This document shows, one piece after another, positions 22,014-36,100 of a DNA stretch of 64,000 bases. Each line of letters opens with the position of its first letter. Within the stretch, counting starts at the first letter, position 1. Source of the stretch: Pyrrhosoma nymphula (lineage: Eukaryota; Arthropoda; Insecta; Odonata; Coenagrionidae); the NCBI GenBank assembly GCA_963573305.1, contig OY754339.1, forward strand, positions 88,567,838 to 88,631,837. The letters are read 5' to 3'. Under the pieces are notes generated by a model that saw nothing but the letters and a program-made list of their open reading frames with translations, was not told where the DNA came from and did not search any database. Position numbers and translations under genes: made by a program.

Positions 22014-24030
22014 CTGTAAGAACAAAAAGTTAAAAAATGTATGACAGCAAACACAATATATTTAAACGGTTAAAATATCACTGCATAAATTATCCACATA
22101 TCCGGTGGGTACATAAGAAAAGTAACTTACAAATGAAAAGGACAAAAAATAATTCAGAAGAATTATGCATGACACATACCACCTAAGAAACAAGAAGCCA
22201 GAGACACCGTCAATATTACAATTGAATTCAGAGAACATCTTATCAATGAGCTACGAGAATTTTAATAAAAGTAGGAGTAAATTTAAAAATATATATATTC
22301 AGCGGATGACCTTATATTTCCACCCAAAGTTTCTAAATAATGATGATTTCCACCTTCATCAAGTAAACAAGTTAAGAAAAACGATGTCATTGAACAAAAT
22401 AATGTGTCATTTTATCGTAGCCACCGATGGACTCAACAAACAATAATATGCAGTGAGCAGTAGGAACAGAATCTTACACATCACAGCATAGATCCCTCAA
22501 TACCTTAGCTAACATGCGAACCAGTAACAGCAGACACAACAAAAGGTAAAGCTAGGGCGGAAAAGAGGGGTTCGAAAAGATCATTCAAATGAACTGCAGG
22601 GTAGCTTGATATGCAAATCTCACTGAACCCGTCTTTGTAGGGGGGCCACGGGTGACGAAAAAAAGCTCAGGCTTCATGAGAACCAGTAGCAGGTAAGTGA
22701 GACAGGTGCAGTGCACAAAGAGAAGAAAATCAGGTTTAGAAGCCTTGTAAAAAATGTTAAAGGGAACAAGTAAAATGATGAACGAAAACATAAACAGCAT
22801 GAATAACTCAGTATTTCTCTGCCAATGGATAAGTGCCGCAAACCCGAACAAAGCAATGAAATCTACAGAACACACATGAATTGACAGAGACACAATTATA
22901 TCACTTCCAGCTTCGACAGAAACAAACAATGCACTTGACATCCATTCCCGATTAGTACGATCGCGTTAACACTTTCTCAGTCACTATTGCAGTAAAAACT
23001 ATCTTCTGATAAAAAAGTCCTTTTTATGAGCTTCAAGACGATACCTCCTAAGAACACATTGAGGATTTTCACTTTCACTAAAAAGCACCATTATGCTACT
23101 TCCTCCAAAAAATACTCACATACAACCATTAAATAATAGATAACCAGCTGAACAATAAATTTTCTAGCATGTCTTAAGGGAGTATACTTGCCCGTGCCAA
23201 AGGTTTACGCCATAACAAACCATGTATTAGTTTCCCGACAGCGAATGATATGATTCTCACAAAAAACAACACATTAAGAAGTAGCCGCAAAACAAATCAC
23301 AAATTACGAGGTAAAGTTTGAATTTAAGACTCCACAAACATGGTCTCACTCCGAGGAAAACGAAAATATGGTCGACTTACTTTCACTTTCGGCACAGTAT
23401 TTGCGAGTGGCCGAATTTATCACTACACCGACTAAACGCAAGAAAAATAAAGTAGATACCGCAACTAAAACTTCACAGTAGAAAGTAAAAATGCTAGATT
23501 TTAATCGTGATGGCACTTTCTAACGAGACAATTTCGTTTTCGAAGGTAATATAGATTTCATTTTACTTTCACGGTAGGTTCATATAGCCATCATGGCAGC
23601 GAAGAAAACTTCAAAGCGCACAAATAAAGCAGCCATTTTCAGCACCAGGAGCAAAACGACACATTCTAAAACCAAAATGTATTCCAGCAAGTATTCACGA
23701 ACCTATCTGCCAAAAATAGTAACACTTAACACTATATTTCCCACCTTAAACGAGAAAGAAACCGTACGCACAGTTCTTCGCGTAGCGTCTCCGCGCTTTT
23801 GCGCACGGATGGCCCGACTGCCAGCCCGATTGATGCTCGATAGGCCTCCTAACCACCATCGCGGTCTTGAAACACACGCCGAATTTAACACTCGAATATC
23901 ATGGCATATGCGACCCAAATGCCCAGCGTTGCCGTCAAATTTTCGAATTAAATAACGAAAATGCACAAAAGAGAATGTAAAAGATATTTTATGCTTAAAT
24001 TTTTGGAAAAAACTGCGCCATAAATCATAC
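22014..24030. other. Probable 5' intron of ab
   Basis: AT-rich sequence between the acceptor at 22014 and the candidate first-exon donor at 24031. A CpG-richer patch lies at about 23760-23900. No separate gene is supported. Confidence 0.5.
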
Positions 24031-24160
24031 CTGTTCCCATTCCGGAGGCAACAAAAGATCAATCAACAAGCTGAAGCGGGATTAGTGGATCACTTCCGGT
24101 TCTCTCCATTCTCGCCAAGCGTGTATGAGAAACACTACGCTCCAAACTAACGCCATCTGC
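24031..24160 (-). promoter_or_regulatory. Candidate non-coding first exon / promoter of ab
   Basis: On the minus strand a good donor, GGGAACAG|GTATGATT, lies at 24031/24030. It is preceded by a CpG-containing segment with an ETS-like site ACCGGAAGTG and GGCGAGAATGG. The spacing and strand fit a 5' UTR exon spliced to the acceptor at 22014. The transcription start is not defined by the sequence. Confidence 0.4.
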
Positions 24161-24840
24161 GCAGTTTCACTTTCACCTTCAGAAACCGAAAATTTATCGC
24201 TAAACTTTATGTAACCACAACATTAATGCAATAGAACGTTATATAAAATTAATAACAACATGATAAGGAACTAATAATCTAAAAATATCCATACCAGTTC
24301 CATTAAATAATAATAAAGATACCTATAGTAGTGACTGAAACTATAAGTGAAAGTAAATAAACGTAAACATTAGCGAAAGTAATGAGCATACATTTGTGAC
24401 AACATAACGTTTCCAATGCTCTAGAAATTAAAAAAAAAATAGGACTAAAAGAAGACATCAGAAACTAGCTAACATCATGAAAAATAGAACAATAAGTGCT
24501 AAATAATTGCTAATTTAAACTCATAATCAGGGAATATTTAACCTGAACAAAATGGCGGTTGCAACAAAAATATTATATAATAAAATCAAGTAAAAACGTT
24601 AAAATAATAGGTGAAGCAAATTTTAAAGGTCATGGCACTATGATAATCCAGGCTTAATTGAAACACTAATTCACCGTGAATCCTTAATTTATATAATATT
24701 AATTACTATTCCTTGAGTAATTAATTGGCACGTCCTGAAATGTACGTGAAATATGACAAAATATTAAGAGAAGGGAAATAGTACACGAATTTCGTCTAGG
24801 TTCAAATGATCATTTGCGTCCTCCCAGCAAATTAGGCCCA
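24161..24840. other. AT-rich sequence upstream of candidate ab exon
   Basis: I see nothing beyond AT-rich DNA with scattered GAAAGTGAAAGT-like words. Confidence 0.5.
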
Positions 24841-27800
24841 TATTCGGAGCCAGTGCCCCTTCCCGACCCTTGCTGACCTCGGACGAAGGAGCGGGTCGAT
24901 AGCTCAGTACGAAAACCGAGGGTAGCCGACACGAGCCGACCGATGAGGACCCGAAGTGTGACGTGATTACTGTGCTACGGCAGGGGTTGGCGGGGGAGGA
25001 GGCGGAATGGAGGGGAGGTGAAGGAGGAGAACAAAAGTGTGGATGGGTATGCAACGTCGTGGTGATGGTGGTGTGGGCAGGGGGTGCAACGGAGCTAGCT
25101 GTTCATGGGGGAGGGGTGGTGGAATCATCCCTTGCCGCCGCACCTCTCCCCATCCTCTCGCGAAGCCAAAACCCTGTGGCACTCCCGTTCTCCTCTCCTG
25201 AGAGGGGACTGAAAGGATGATGATGTAGGGGAGAAAGGGGGAAGGAACGTTTTTCATTTTTTTTAAGGGAAGAGAGTAGGGGGGATGTGTTGGCGAGGGA
25301 GAGGTGATTGCGGGAGCGGAAAGAATTGCAGGATCGCAAGAAAATAAAATGGCGGGAGGAGAAGAGAAGGCTCGGGAGAAAGGGGTAAAAAAAAGGATTT
25401 GAGAGGGAATATACTTACATGTGGGGAGGGAGGGGAATCAAGTGAACGTGGGCGACTTCTAGCGGGACAAGGGGGGGAGTGGGGGGGACTTCAACCGGAG
25501 GGGGGAGGGTTCAGCCTTTCCTCCCAGACACCCCTCCGCCCTCTCACACCCCCAGTCCGGCCTTCCAGTCGATATTTTCCCATCCCTTCGTACGACTCCT
25601 CTTGCCCTTCTTGCATATCCCAGCGCCGTGGCGCAGAGACCCCTCTCCACCCCCGTTCATACCCCCTATCACTCTCTACGGGAGGGGTCGGAGGAGAAAT
25701 TGGAGCGCGGGAAAAGTGGGGGCGGAGGGCGCCATATGTGCTGCCACCTATTCTCGCGCGCACCCTGAAGTGCGGCGTATGCGGGGCACGTCTCGCGGTG
25801 GGTGGCGGCGTCGTCGGCCGGGAGAACTTCGGACAGTGCTCGAACGAGTGCCTCCCGTCCGGAACAGGGGGGGAGACTTGTGGCTCTTGAAGCGCGCGGA
25901 AAAACCTCAGGAGGTGAACCCCGGGCCGTTTGAATCCTCCTCCCTCCCTCCGTGGTCTCAATTCCGCCCCCCTCCTGCCGGTTCGCCCTTCCAGCAGCCT
26001 CGTACCCCCCACCCCCGTCACAACCCCTTCTGCACTCTCTCCCTCGCAATTGTCGATACAAACTCGGCCGCGTGAGAGGGAAAGGTTAAGACTTATCCTC
26101 ATCTATTTAGCAGGAGGGAGAAAAGGTTATTATCATCATTCCCTTTCTCCTTTGATTTCTCTTTCGCCGTCACTGAGAAGCAAGAGTGCCATCCGCAAAA
26201 ATATTCCTCCATCTTACGCGATTAATCGAGGTCTCAGGGGAAAAAACCGCCCTTAATTCCGTCCCAGACGCGCTGAAGGACTAACAGAATAATTTTTTCG
26301 TGTTTTGTTTAATTTTCCCTCGCCCGAACACCTCCATCCGAGCCGATAATAAGCCTCACTTTTCATTTCTCTTCGTCACACCCCCCGCCGTCCAGCACCC
26401 TCTAGCCACCTGCTAAGAAGAGGCTCGGGTCGTCTCTCTCAGGGAACGGGTCAGCCCTTTCATCCAGATCCAAGAATCCTTCGTCCCTCCCACCCCACCC
26501 CCTTTTTATATATCCAGTAGGTACCGGTTTGTGGAGGGGGAGGTGGGGCAAGGGGGTTGTCGTCTTCACAAAACCTACCCTCTTAAAACTCGACACACCG
26601 GCTTTTTGCACCCTCCTACTCTCCGGCCCCCTTTCCCGCCCGGGGCATCCACCCCTCTCTATCCCCTCCACCCCCCCTTGGAAAATCCGACCCAGTGCCC
26701 CCGCGACCCTCCCCCCACCAATATACAACGTCCCCCGCGCACGGCCTTGACCCCCTAGTATAGGGGGGGGGGGTGTGGAGGTCTAACGCAGACACACACA
26801 GACACACGTAAACCCGTCAGCTGCAGTCAGGGAGAGAGTGAAGCGTTCCTAGCCGAGGCATCAGGGGGGGGGAAGGAATCATGGGGGGTTGGAAGGATAG
26901 GGAGGGATAGGGAGGGGGAGATATGGCGAAGGGGTGAGCGGTTGGAGGGAAAGGAGAGGGGAGGAGGGAGAGAGGGGTGTTGTGGTGTGCTGTTCTGTCT
27001 TCCCCGTGGGTTGGCGTGTTAGGGGGGAAGGGGCGGTGTGGCCTCCACGGTTTTGGCGTGGCGGAGGGGCGCGGCTGTTTGGCGAGGCGGAGGAGGAGAG
27101 AGAGAGAGAGCTCGGCGGGGCAGGGGAGGGGAAGAGGGAGAGAGAGAGAGAGAGAGAGGGCAAGAGAGAGAGAGAAAGCGAGAGAGAGGTCGCGAAGGGG
27201 GATCGAAGTGGCAGCGTCGGGGACGGAGGACTCTGTGTCGCCTCGTCACATACGGCGAGGCGGGGTGGAGACCACCAGCACCACGAGACGACAGAGAGGA
27301 AAGACCGGCGGTTGGAGGAGGGATTCGCGGAGAGAAGTAGCAGGGAAATCATGAAGAACGAAGGGGAGGAGGAAGGAGGAGGACGACATCCATCCTCGTC
27401 CCTTCTTCTTCATACTGCACTCATGGCCGTCTACTCTCGTGCGATGACGACGTGTGCTGTGCTCCCCTCCGACAACTGACATAAGGAAGAAGAATAATAA
27501 TTGATAGGGGTGTGTCGGGTCGGGTCAGTTCGTCGCGGAAGACAGTGGTGTTTTTTTTCCTTCTTCTTCTTTATTCAATCGAACCCCGCGTCGTTCTTGT
27601 GTGCATCATCATCTTCGTGTGGTGTGTGTGTTTGGTGTCTCCCCCCGTTTGGTTCGAAACGTCCGCGGTCGGTGTCGCGAGCTTGAGTGGAAGAAAAAAC
27701 AGTACACGTTTTATAAAAACCCACCTCCTCTCCCATACCCACCCGCTCCCCCCCTCTCTCTCCAAACATTCTTCCCAACCCCAGTAACATTCAAACACAC

Positions 27801-28690
27801 CCATCGATAATTTCCCCTCCCAACCACCCGACCGCCCAAACGACCCATAAAAAATAAAACCGGTGAAAAAACCACGCTCGTACCCGAAAAAAAATATATA
27901 CAAACCCCGACCACGGGAACGAACAAGTGCATTTTGGTGTGATCGCAAAAAAACTCGCTCTCACGAATCTTGGAAATTCGCGAATGATGTACGTACAGTT
28001 ATAAGAAAAGAAAGGGAGAGAGAGAGGAAGGAGTCGTGAAAGAAAGAGAAAGATATGTAATGAGAGAAAGTGTGTGAAAGGGAGAGAGAGATACATACAT
28101 ACATATATATATATATTTGCATATTTTATCGAGTAAAAAGCCGGTTTCCTTTCGTTTGCTGGGGGTATTTGGACCTCCCGGACGTGCCTCGATATCCGGG
28201 GAAGGCTTTCTCAACAGAGCCGTCCCTGGGTGCAGCGGTGCGGGAGAGTGGTGCTCAATTGTTTCTCCCCTCCTCGAATCATAAATATATTTACTTAAAA
28301 CATACAAATAGAGAGGGTGTAAGAGGGTTATGCAGCGGTTATAAAAAGGGGACAAATTCATTTAGCGATTCCATCCACCTGCAAAAAAACCACGTAACTA
28401 CAACGGGATTGAGACTTCCATCGTGGATATAGCCAAGGTCTTCCCCGCCCGGCTCCAGAAGCAAGCAAGTGGTGGGAGGAGGTTTTCGGGGGTGGAGGAG
28501 GGTGTGTAGGAGGGAGGGGTTGAGAGGGAGGGAGAGGTGCAAAAAGGGGTTGGAGCGAGATGAGTGATGTTGGGGTATTGCAAGGGTGTGGGTGAGGGGG
28601 GGCGGGAGGGACTCGGGAGAAGACAGGAGGGGGAAGAGAATGTCTCGGCGCGGCTGCCCGGACGATCCGGCCATTTCTGGCAGCCAGGTA
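24840..28690. promoter_or_regulatory. ~3.8 kb GC-rich, G/C-skewed island, probable promoter/5' UTR region
   Basis: Base composition changes abruptly here from AT-rich to GC-rich, with many CpG and long tracts of GGGGAGGG or CCCTCC type. The many overlapping open frames on both strands are Pro/Arg/Gly/Ser-rich low-complexity products of this composition, with no protein motif, so I do not call them genes. A consensus donor on the minus strand (CACAT|GTAAGTAT at 25419/25418) would allow an alternative first exon of ab. On the plus strand, GGCAGCCAG|GTAAAC (28687/28688) is a possible donor and GGTTATAAAAAGGGG (about 28338) a TATA-like box, so a divergent plus-strand transcript is also possible. 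Confidence 0.5.
27094..27190. repeat. (GA)n-rich purine tract
   Basis: Several interrupted GA runs on the plus strand within the GC-rich island. They could act as GAGA-factor-type sites in an insect promoter, but this is composition only. Confidence 0.8.
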
Positions 28691-28699
28691 AACGATACA

Positions 28700-31600
28700 A
28701 AAAAAAAGAATAATTGAAAATTCAATTATGTATTTCATATATTATTATATCTCTATATATATCTATCTACCTTGTATACACTCTCCCTCGCACTCACTTA
28801 TTTGCATGTGAGCATGTTTGAGCACATGTGTCAAGTCATTTTGAATCGCTTCCTTGTTCATTTGTTTTTTTTCTCTCTCGATTACTTTTATTTCCCCTTC
28901 TTCTTATACATATATATATCTCTCTCTCCTTCGCATTAATTTCTTCATTTTGTTTTTTTTTTCGATTCAACCCTCATTGTTAAGCTCCCTACGGTGTTTC
29001 GTTTGGTGTCCGTTCGAACTGAGTGGAGTTTTCATGCCAAATGCAATCATTGGCTGCGGTCAGAGGAGTTCTTTTATTTTCTTTATCGTGGGAATGGGGT
29101 ATTGAGAGGGAAAAGCGATTGATCACGTGTCGCGACATTTTTTGGTGTTTCTGTGCCTTGTCCGTGATTAAAATTCTTTCGCGTGATTAAGTGATTTGTG
29201 ATTGCCAACGTTGTGAGTTTGACGGAGTTGCCAAGCAAGTGCTCGACGCCTCGGCGATAACGTGTCGCTAAAAAAAATTCGGAGTTTAGTGCACTCACAG
29301 GTGTTTGCTTGTGTTTACATTTCGGAGTAGGAAAAAAAATCCACGAGCATTTTACATCGATTATATTTCGAAGGATTCTTAAATAAGAAGATGATATGTT
29401 TTGAAGGAAGATATATATATATCCATGTTACAAGCTGTTTGTTGTCAGCGACAGTTATATGCTCATCGCTCAAATTTCTGGAAATATTTAAGATATTTTA
29501 TATAAAGCATGACCTTGTGAAGACATTATGAAAGTATTAATGTATATTTTGTACGCTCAATATACGATATCTGGAATGTTGACACCTGTTTCCCTATTAT
29601 TCCAACATTACTACTCCCCTCGTTGAAGGTGACCCGTAGCGAGCATACTCCTAAAGCATTTGTTGCCGCAAGTTTATACCAATATGTTGCAAACCCATTG
29701 GTTTTTTCTTTCCAGATCACCCCTCCTTTCCCTCTCATTGCTTTGAAAACCCCTCCACCCCCCCTTCACCACCTCCCCTACCATTCCTTGGCGGCACCAC
29801 CCGTCGTCCACAAAGGGCACCTGTTGTTTTAACCCCATTCTCACCGCCAACCACCCCAGCAGTATTTGTCACAATTTCATCATAACCTATAATACCGACG
29901 TTTCTCAGAGCCAAACACGCATAATACCTATTGCCACTTTCATTTTCCTTTATTTCATTTCTAAACACCAATCCTTTTTCCAGCCGAAACTCCTGTCGCC
30001 TATAAATTCACTTATCAAGCAATGAAGTTGCATCGAGTGAGTTAATTTCTCATCGTAACCGTTCGAACGTGGAACTGGAGGGATAAATCGTGATGAAAAA
30101 AACTACAATTAATTCTCCGCGAGGAAAGTTTTTTTTACACTGTAACCTCATATAATGCTAAAAAGATATGTTCACGATTCACTAGATACTTTTATTTGTT
30201 TTTTTTTTAATTTCTCCGGCGAATATGAAATACATCGCTTCATGAAAATTCTAAATCGATAATGACTAGGGCAGATTATTCGAAAGGTCAAATGAGAAAG
30301 CGAAGGACCGGGGTTATTCTCCTATGCTCTTGCGTCACAACAGTGGTCAATTAATCTTTAAACAGCTTTTACATAAAAAAGATGCTTGATCCTGATAATC
30401 AGAGGACGAATTATTTTTCAAGGTTAATTTTTATCAATTTCAGGAGTGCTAATCTGGGATCCTTACGTCAAGTTCACATTTATCAAAAGATCCAGTAATA
30501 AAAATTATATCAGGATAACTATAACTATTAGTGCTTAATCTTTACATAATTACTAGACAATTTATAAGAAATCTGATAAACTCATTTAGTTAGCAAAAGA
30601 GTTCTCTTGATTCTACCCCAGAATATGTAAGGGATGAATCGTAAACCATATTTCATTACTTCGTGAAGCTTATTTTAATTAAAAATCCTTTCTAAATGGA
30701 ATGCTCATGTTTTTCATTATGCATGACTGCCCTTCACCTCCTTTACACAAATTGTTCTTGGCTTTGTTTATTGATATTACCATGTGGATTAAATTATAAG
30801 TAACATGCTTGATGATTGTATAGCCAATGACAATACCTGAAAGATATTAAATGCTATGCAATAAATACTTAATTTACGAAAGGGCATGGAACTGAATGTA
30901 AATACAAGTGCTCATAGTATTGGAGATAAGCTTTTCCAAAATATCATGATAGTTAATGTATCCAATACGAATGGAAACACCTGTAATCAATAATGTGACA
31001 TGAAAATGCATTTACTGCCTCTATTCTACATCTTAAAGTAGCTTCAATTCACAAGTTTTTGGGTTGAAATAGAGTTTTTTAAATAAATGCTCAGTATCCT
31101 GGTCATAGGATTTGCATGGCATACATAATTTCAATGTTCCAAGTAAATCCTATAAAACCAGATTGCTCAAAGCCGTGATATAATAGGATGGGTAGAAAAA
31201 TATGGATTGGCCAAAGCAAATTATATATGCATAATGAATTATCCTTATTTATAGTATCTGTGCTGAAATATCAAGAAATGCTTCATTACCCGATGGTAAA
31301 GTTACGCAAAATCATTCGCATAAACATTTTATTCACGTTTTGTATGTTTTTATTCTCACAACTTTTACACTTCATGAGGACTTTGCTGGAGGTTAAGCGT
31401 GATCTTACCGACAGTTGATTCCATCGTGGTAACATTCAAGCAAATTAAAGATCCAGAACAAATGACAGTAACATATTTAAGTATTCTAAAAGTGCACTTT
31501 GCAATAAATTGCCTGTTTTGTGACAGTTATTACTGATTCAAAGCATGGCGCATGGTAACCACTCCTTTTTTTGTAATCACTGAACAGATTATTCGCACTT

Positions 31601-32439
31601 CCCACTATCCTGGCACAAAAAAAGAAGAAATCTGCACATATGTGTTATCTCATTATGATAAATTCTAAATAATGAATCTGAGAGAATCAGTGCATATGAA
31701 AAAATAGTGTTGAATCTTTATTTTCTAAGAGAATAGCCGCTCGCACCTTTTTAATTCTTGTAAGAAAATATTTTACACGTTTATAATTAATGAGGTATAA
31801 ATTTGAAGGTCCCAACCTTATTGTACTTACCACTCCTACCCTCACTACTCCCGGAGACTCATTTGTACCGAGACTTTCTTTAAGTAACTGATGTTGAAGG
31901 ATTTTCAACAAGAATGCGTTTTTGTGAAGATAAATCTAATATCCTCACCAATAATAGTTGCATGGCTGAATTCTATAATCAAACAATTGCGGTATATTGG
32001 TGGTCAAGAAAAGTATAGCCATCTCATTATTAAGGTGAGTGTAAACGGAATGGGGTTTTTGGTTATTTTCAATAATACTTTTTTGTGGTCCTAAAAACAT
32101 AGAGTAGATAACAATTAATAACAAAAGGGTTTCGAGCCAAATACAGCATAATAAGCTTATAGTTCATCAAATCACCAAAAATAAGTCATTATTTGCATAC
32201 GAGAATAAGTAAGAGTGCATTCTCAAGAAACAAGAGAGAATAAAAACAAAAAAGATTTACTTTCACATAGTGCTTTGAGCAATGGTCATTAATTAGCAAC
32301 TCTACATAATTGGCTTTAAAATATAATTATGACGATTTCATTGAAATCAAATTTAGACGAAAATCTACAAGATGTTAAGCTAAAATAATAATAATAATTA
32401 TTATAATAATTATAATAATAAACAGTTATCCAGGAGGAT
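28700..32439. other. AT-rich sequence, no supported gene
   Basis: There are short AT and TC microsatellites near 28740-28930. The rest has no motif-bearing open frame and no repeat with clear boundaries. Confidence 0.5.
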
Positions 32440-33190
32440 TGGGTCGACAAAAATGCATCTTTAAAATGGCTCCAGGATGGCTATCTCTTTCCCGAGACCG
32501 AAGATTTTATCATGGCTATTTAAGACAGAGTTATACGCACCCATAACTACGAAAAAAATATTCCTAAACTAGAAATAGCCGATAGATGTAGAAAATGTGG
32601 ATGAGCTGGTGAGCCAATTGAGCTGGCAGGATGCTCAGCTCTTGCAGGGAATGTCTACCTGAATAGACATAACCAATTGGCAAAAATATTCCACCAACAC
32701 CTGGGGCTAACTTACGGGCTCTTAAAGAAAAATATCCCACCATACTATAAATATCAGCCACCTGCAGTAATTGAACAAAAACCATGTTTTGTACTGGGAC
32801 AGACCGATACTCTCTGACAAAACCATAGATTACAATTGATCAGATATCCTATTAATCAATAAATCAGAAAAAAGGCAAATATAATCGATATAGCAGTAGG
32901 TACCACTAAACCACAACGTAAGGTCCACCGAGAGAGAGAAAATCTCAAAATACAGACATTTAGCCGATGAAATAAAAAATACCTGGAAATTGAAAGATGC
33001 CAGCACTTATCCGATAGTAATCTCTGCGGAGGGAGTATGATGTCTCTTGCGTTTAAAAAATAAATTGAGAAACTGGGAATTCAAGAACTAACAACTAACC
33101 TCGGGCAAAAAGCTGTGCTACTCCAAACTTGCCAAATCGTGAGGATATTCCTAAGCCAAGAAAATTCGGACACTGTAGGATAGGGTGAAT
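32440..33190 (+). pseudogene. Decayed non-LTR retrotransposon 3' ORF fragment
   Basis: With several frame changes the plus strand reads NASLKWLQDGYLFPETEDFI then MAI, DRVIRTHNYEKNIPKLEIAD then RCRKCG, AGCSALAGNVYLNRHNQLAK then IFHQHL, PPYYKYQPPAVIEQ, later KKANIIDIAVGT and finally LGIQELTTNLGQKAVLLQTC then QIVRIFLSQ. The order (WL..G.L..ETE, DQ..RT..Y, CR.CG...E...AGCS.LA...Y..RHN, YY.Y.P..V.E, AVP/T, K..LLQT..I.R) is the well-known C-terminal region, with a CxxC...H...C knuckle, of LINE polyproteins in insects. The copy is dead. Confidence 0.85.
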
Positions 33191-36100
33191 TCTCTTCCTG
33201 AACTTCCAAGTGGTATATATCATTCTTATACTTAAATTTTGGAGTGCCCTCAAGATAAATAAGATATTGATCTTGAGAGGATGTCCTGAAAAGACATGAA
33301 TGGCTAATACATTTTCCATAATTTTCGTTTCCACAATGAATGAAAACCAATTAGTCATATAACTCACCAAAAGAAATGGTTTTTAAATTCTTATAAAATA
33401 ACGCTATGATGATATTCTTCGTTTAATTGGTATTGACCACTTAAATATTATATGAGTTAATTCGTTTATACTTTGTCAGGCCTAAATTCAATAATTATTT
33501 CAGATGCAAAACATAATCTAATAGCAGATCTCCAGACTTTGGGTTTCCCTTTTTACGTGACCCATAGGTTTGGTATAATATACCTGGAGAAAGCATTGGC
33601 GAAGGAATTGCCTTTCAATATTGATTGAATATGTCGGAAACTGTTCTTTTTTATAATTCAGCTGTCGTAATAAAAAATGTCAACAATATTCCAAATTAAC
33701 TTGCTTACCGAATCAAAAAACAGTCTACAGTGGAAATGAATTGAACTAAAGAAGCGATTCGACTCATTAAGTGAGAAAGTCTCGCATACTGGAAATCAAA
33801 ATAATAATATATCGTGGGTGCAAGTCATTAGTTTAGATAATAACTGACTGATAGGGCTATATGGCTATTTTTATCCTATTGTTAGTAACAAGTTGCCTGG
33901 AAGTGACTCTTAGAGACCATAAAAATGTCTTTTTTTGAGAATGCCCAAATTTATGGCCAAATTTTCACCTAATGCCGTCCACAAAAGTATCCAAAGTACA
34001 TTCATGCTTTCAATGCCTCCAGGCGGCTCTTGAGGCAGGAAAATAATCTATTTACGATCCCAATCGTAGAGGAAGGATGAATATAATCTAGCTTGCACAT
34101 TAAATCCACCGATAATATTTGAAGGCAAATGACAATTAGTCATAGATAGATAGATAGATAATCGTTTTTATTATCGTAGACCTCCAAGGTCCATGAGATA
34201 ATACATACACTTCATACAGATAATATATAAAACAGAAAAAGAAAAAGAAAAGAAAGAAAGAGAAAAAGAAAAGAAAGAGAAAAAAGAAAAGAAAAGGAAA
34301 GAAAGAGTCATAGACTACTTTTATCTGCTTCTAGAGTATCAAGGTATTGGTTTTATTTCGGCAACCTATTTAAATTATAATCTACTAAGCGCTGACATGA
34401 TTCTGGTGTATTAATGCAAGCGCAGAATATGTAGGCATTGAGGGTCCTACACTGTCCACGTAAATGAATAATGCACTTTATAACTTGTAGGCGAAGGGAC
34501 TAGAAGACTAGAAAGAAAATAACTATGAACATTTATGCGACAGAATTGAAAAATGAAATTACCTGTGATTTGTTTTGTACCCGAGTTTCAGATATTTATT
34601 AATCGCTTATTGTGTTAGGAAGCCTTAGGAAGTTATTGTGAGAGGTAATCGTATATTATAATATTCTTTCACTTACCAGTTCTAAACGGCAGTGATAGTT
34701 AGGTATAATAGCTCCTCAAGAGAGTTTTCTAAATAATAATTTTAAAAATCAAATTGAATTTTTTCACAGAACAAAAAAGGACAGAATTACCATACCAAGG
34801 AATACACAAGGTCACACGAATGAACCAGAGAAACTAAAAATTCAGCAATCGGAAATGATAAAACCTTACATGAGTCTGGAAGCTCATTAAAATAATTATA
34901 GATAAAACAGGGGAGAATAATTTAAAACGATGAATAAAGAATGTAGGCTTTTATGCCATGCCATGTCATGTCGTTATATGCCATGATTTTCTTTTACGGA
35001 ACATTTTCCCTCTGCGTGAGGTCTAAATTCCAGGATAATATTAGCAATCATTTCATCAACTAGCTTAAGCATCACTAGAAAAGTTGAATCCCGAATTATG
35101 ATGCCAATTTCCTCCGAAGGAATTGATTAACACATTGGTCTCTGAAGAACACAAACCGAGATTCCTTCGGATGCTGGGGAGGTCATGTGCTTCAAAGCGT
35201 GGATTTTGCATAACCTGCAGGAGAAGATCCAATTGCTCGCCTATAGGCTTCAACTAGGTTTCGCAGAAATTCATAGCTATCCAATAATTCCTCTGATTGA
35301 ATCCCGTAATGAGTTTTAGCACACTAAAACAAAAAGAGACACTAGTGATCCTTTTAATGCCAAGCATTAAACTCATTCCTTCTAAATTTTCTTGAAATGT
35401 AAATAAATTATTTTTTAAGTCAATCAGTTTTAAGAGCCCGGAACGTCCACTGAAACAGACGACTGATTCGACCTCATAAATGATTCTGTCAACGGTAGAA
35501 TTCAGCTGATAAGCATTTCGATTCAGCACATCATTAATCAGGTCTCTCAGCAGTGCTATGTTGAAGGAGAATTTTGAACATGAGTTGGGAAATTAAAAAA
35601 AATAGTTACCTGTGTTTTCCTATGTGAAATATTGCTCCAGGGAGAGTAACTGTTCTCTATAAAAGAGTAACTGTCCGCCAATAATGGACCCTTTTGTAAG
35701 GTATGCACACTGCCAGTGATTATATATGCAGCGCCTCCGGAAAACTGTTAACAAAAAATATCATTGAGTTAATAACAGGTTCAATTATCATTTTAATAAA
35801 AATAAATTTTTAGTGCAATACAATAAATTGATACACTTCCAAGAATTATCAATTAAGACTGGGGCAGCTGGGTTTTAAACGCAGCAATGTTATATTACGG
35901 GAAATGGATGAGTCTCATGAAAGGATTATAAAAAAACCTGGGGTAAGCAATACTTAGTATATTTCACAATTGTGAAATTTACAAACTTTGTGCTGATTCT
36001 GTCAATATAGATTATCACAAAGTTACGCCTGAGAATATCGAGTTCAATACGAAGCTCATTGCTTGCATTTCTCAGCCAACACCATGGCTGAGATTTCTTA

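Noticed and set aside
22585..22941. 118-codon hydrophobic minus-strand frame as a membrane protein
   Set aside because: It is AT/T-rich with no conserved motif or splice context, and is typical of random frames in AT-rich intron DNA.
24960..28725. Many long overlapping open frames on both strands, including 163-203 codon frames
   Set aside because: All are low-complexity Pro/Arg/Gly/Ser products of G- and C-runs, overlap in several frames and show no domain.
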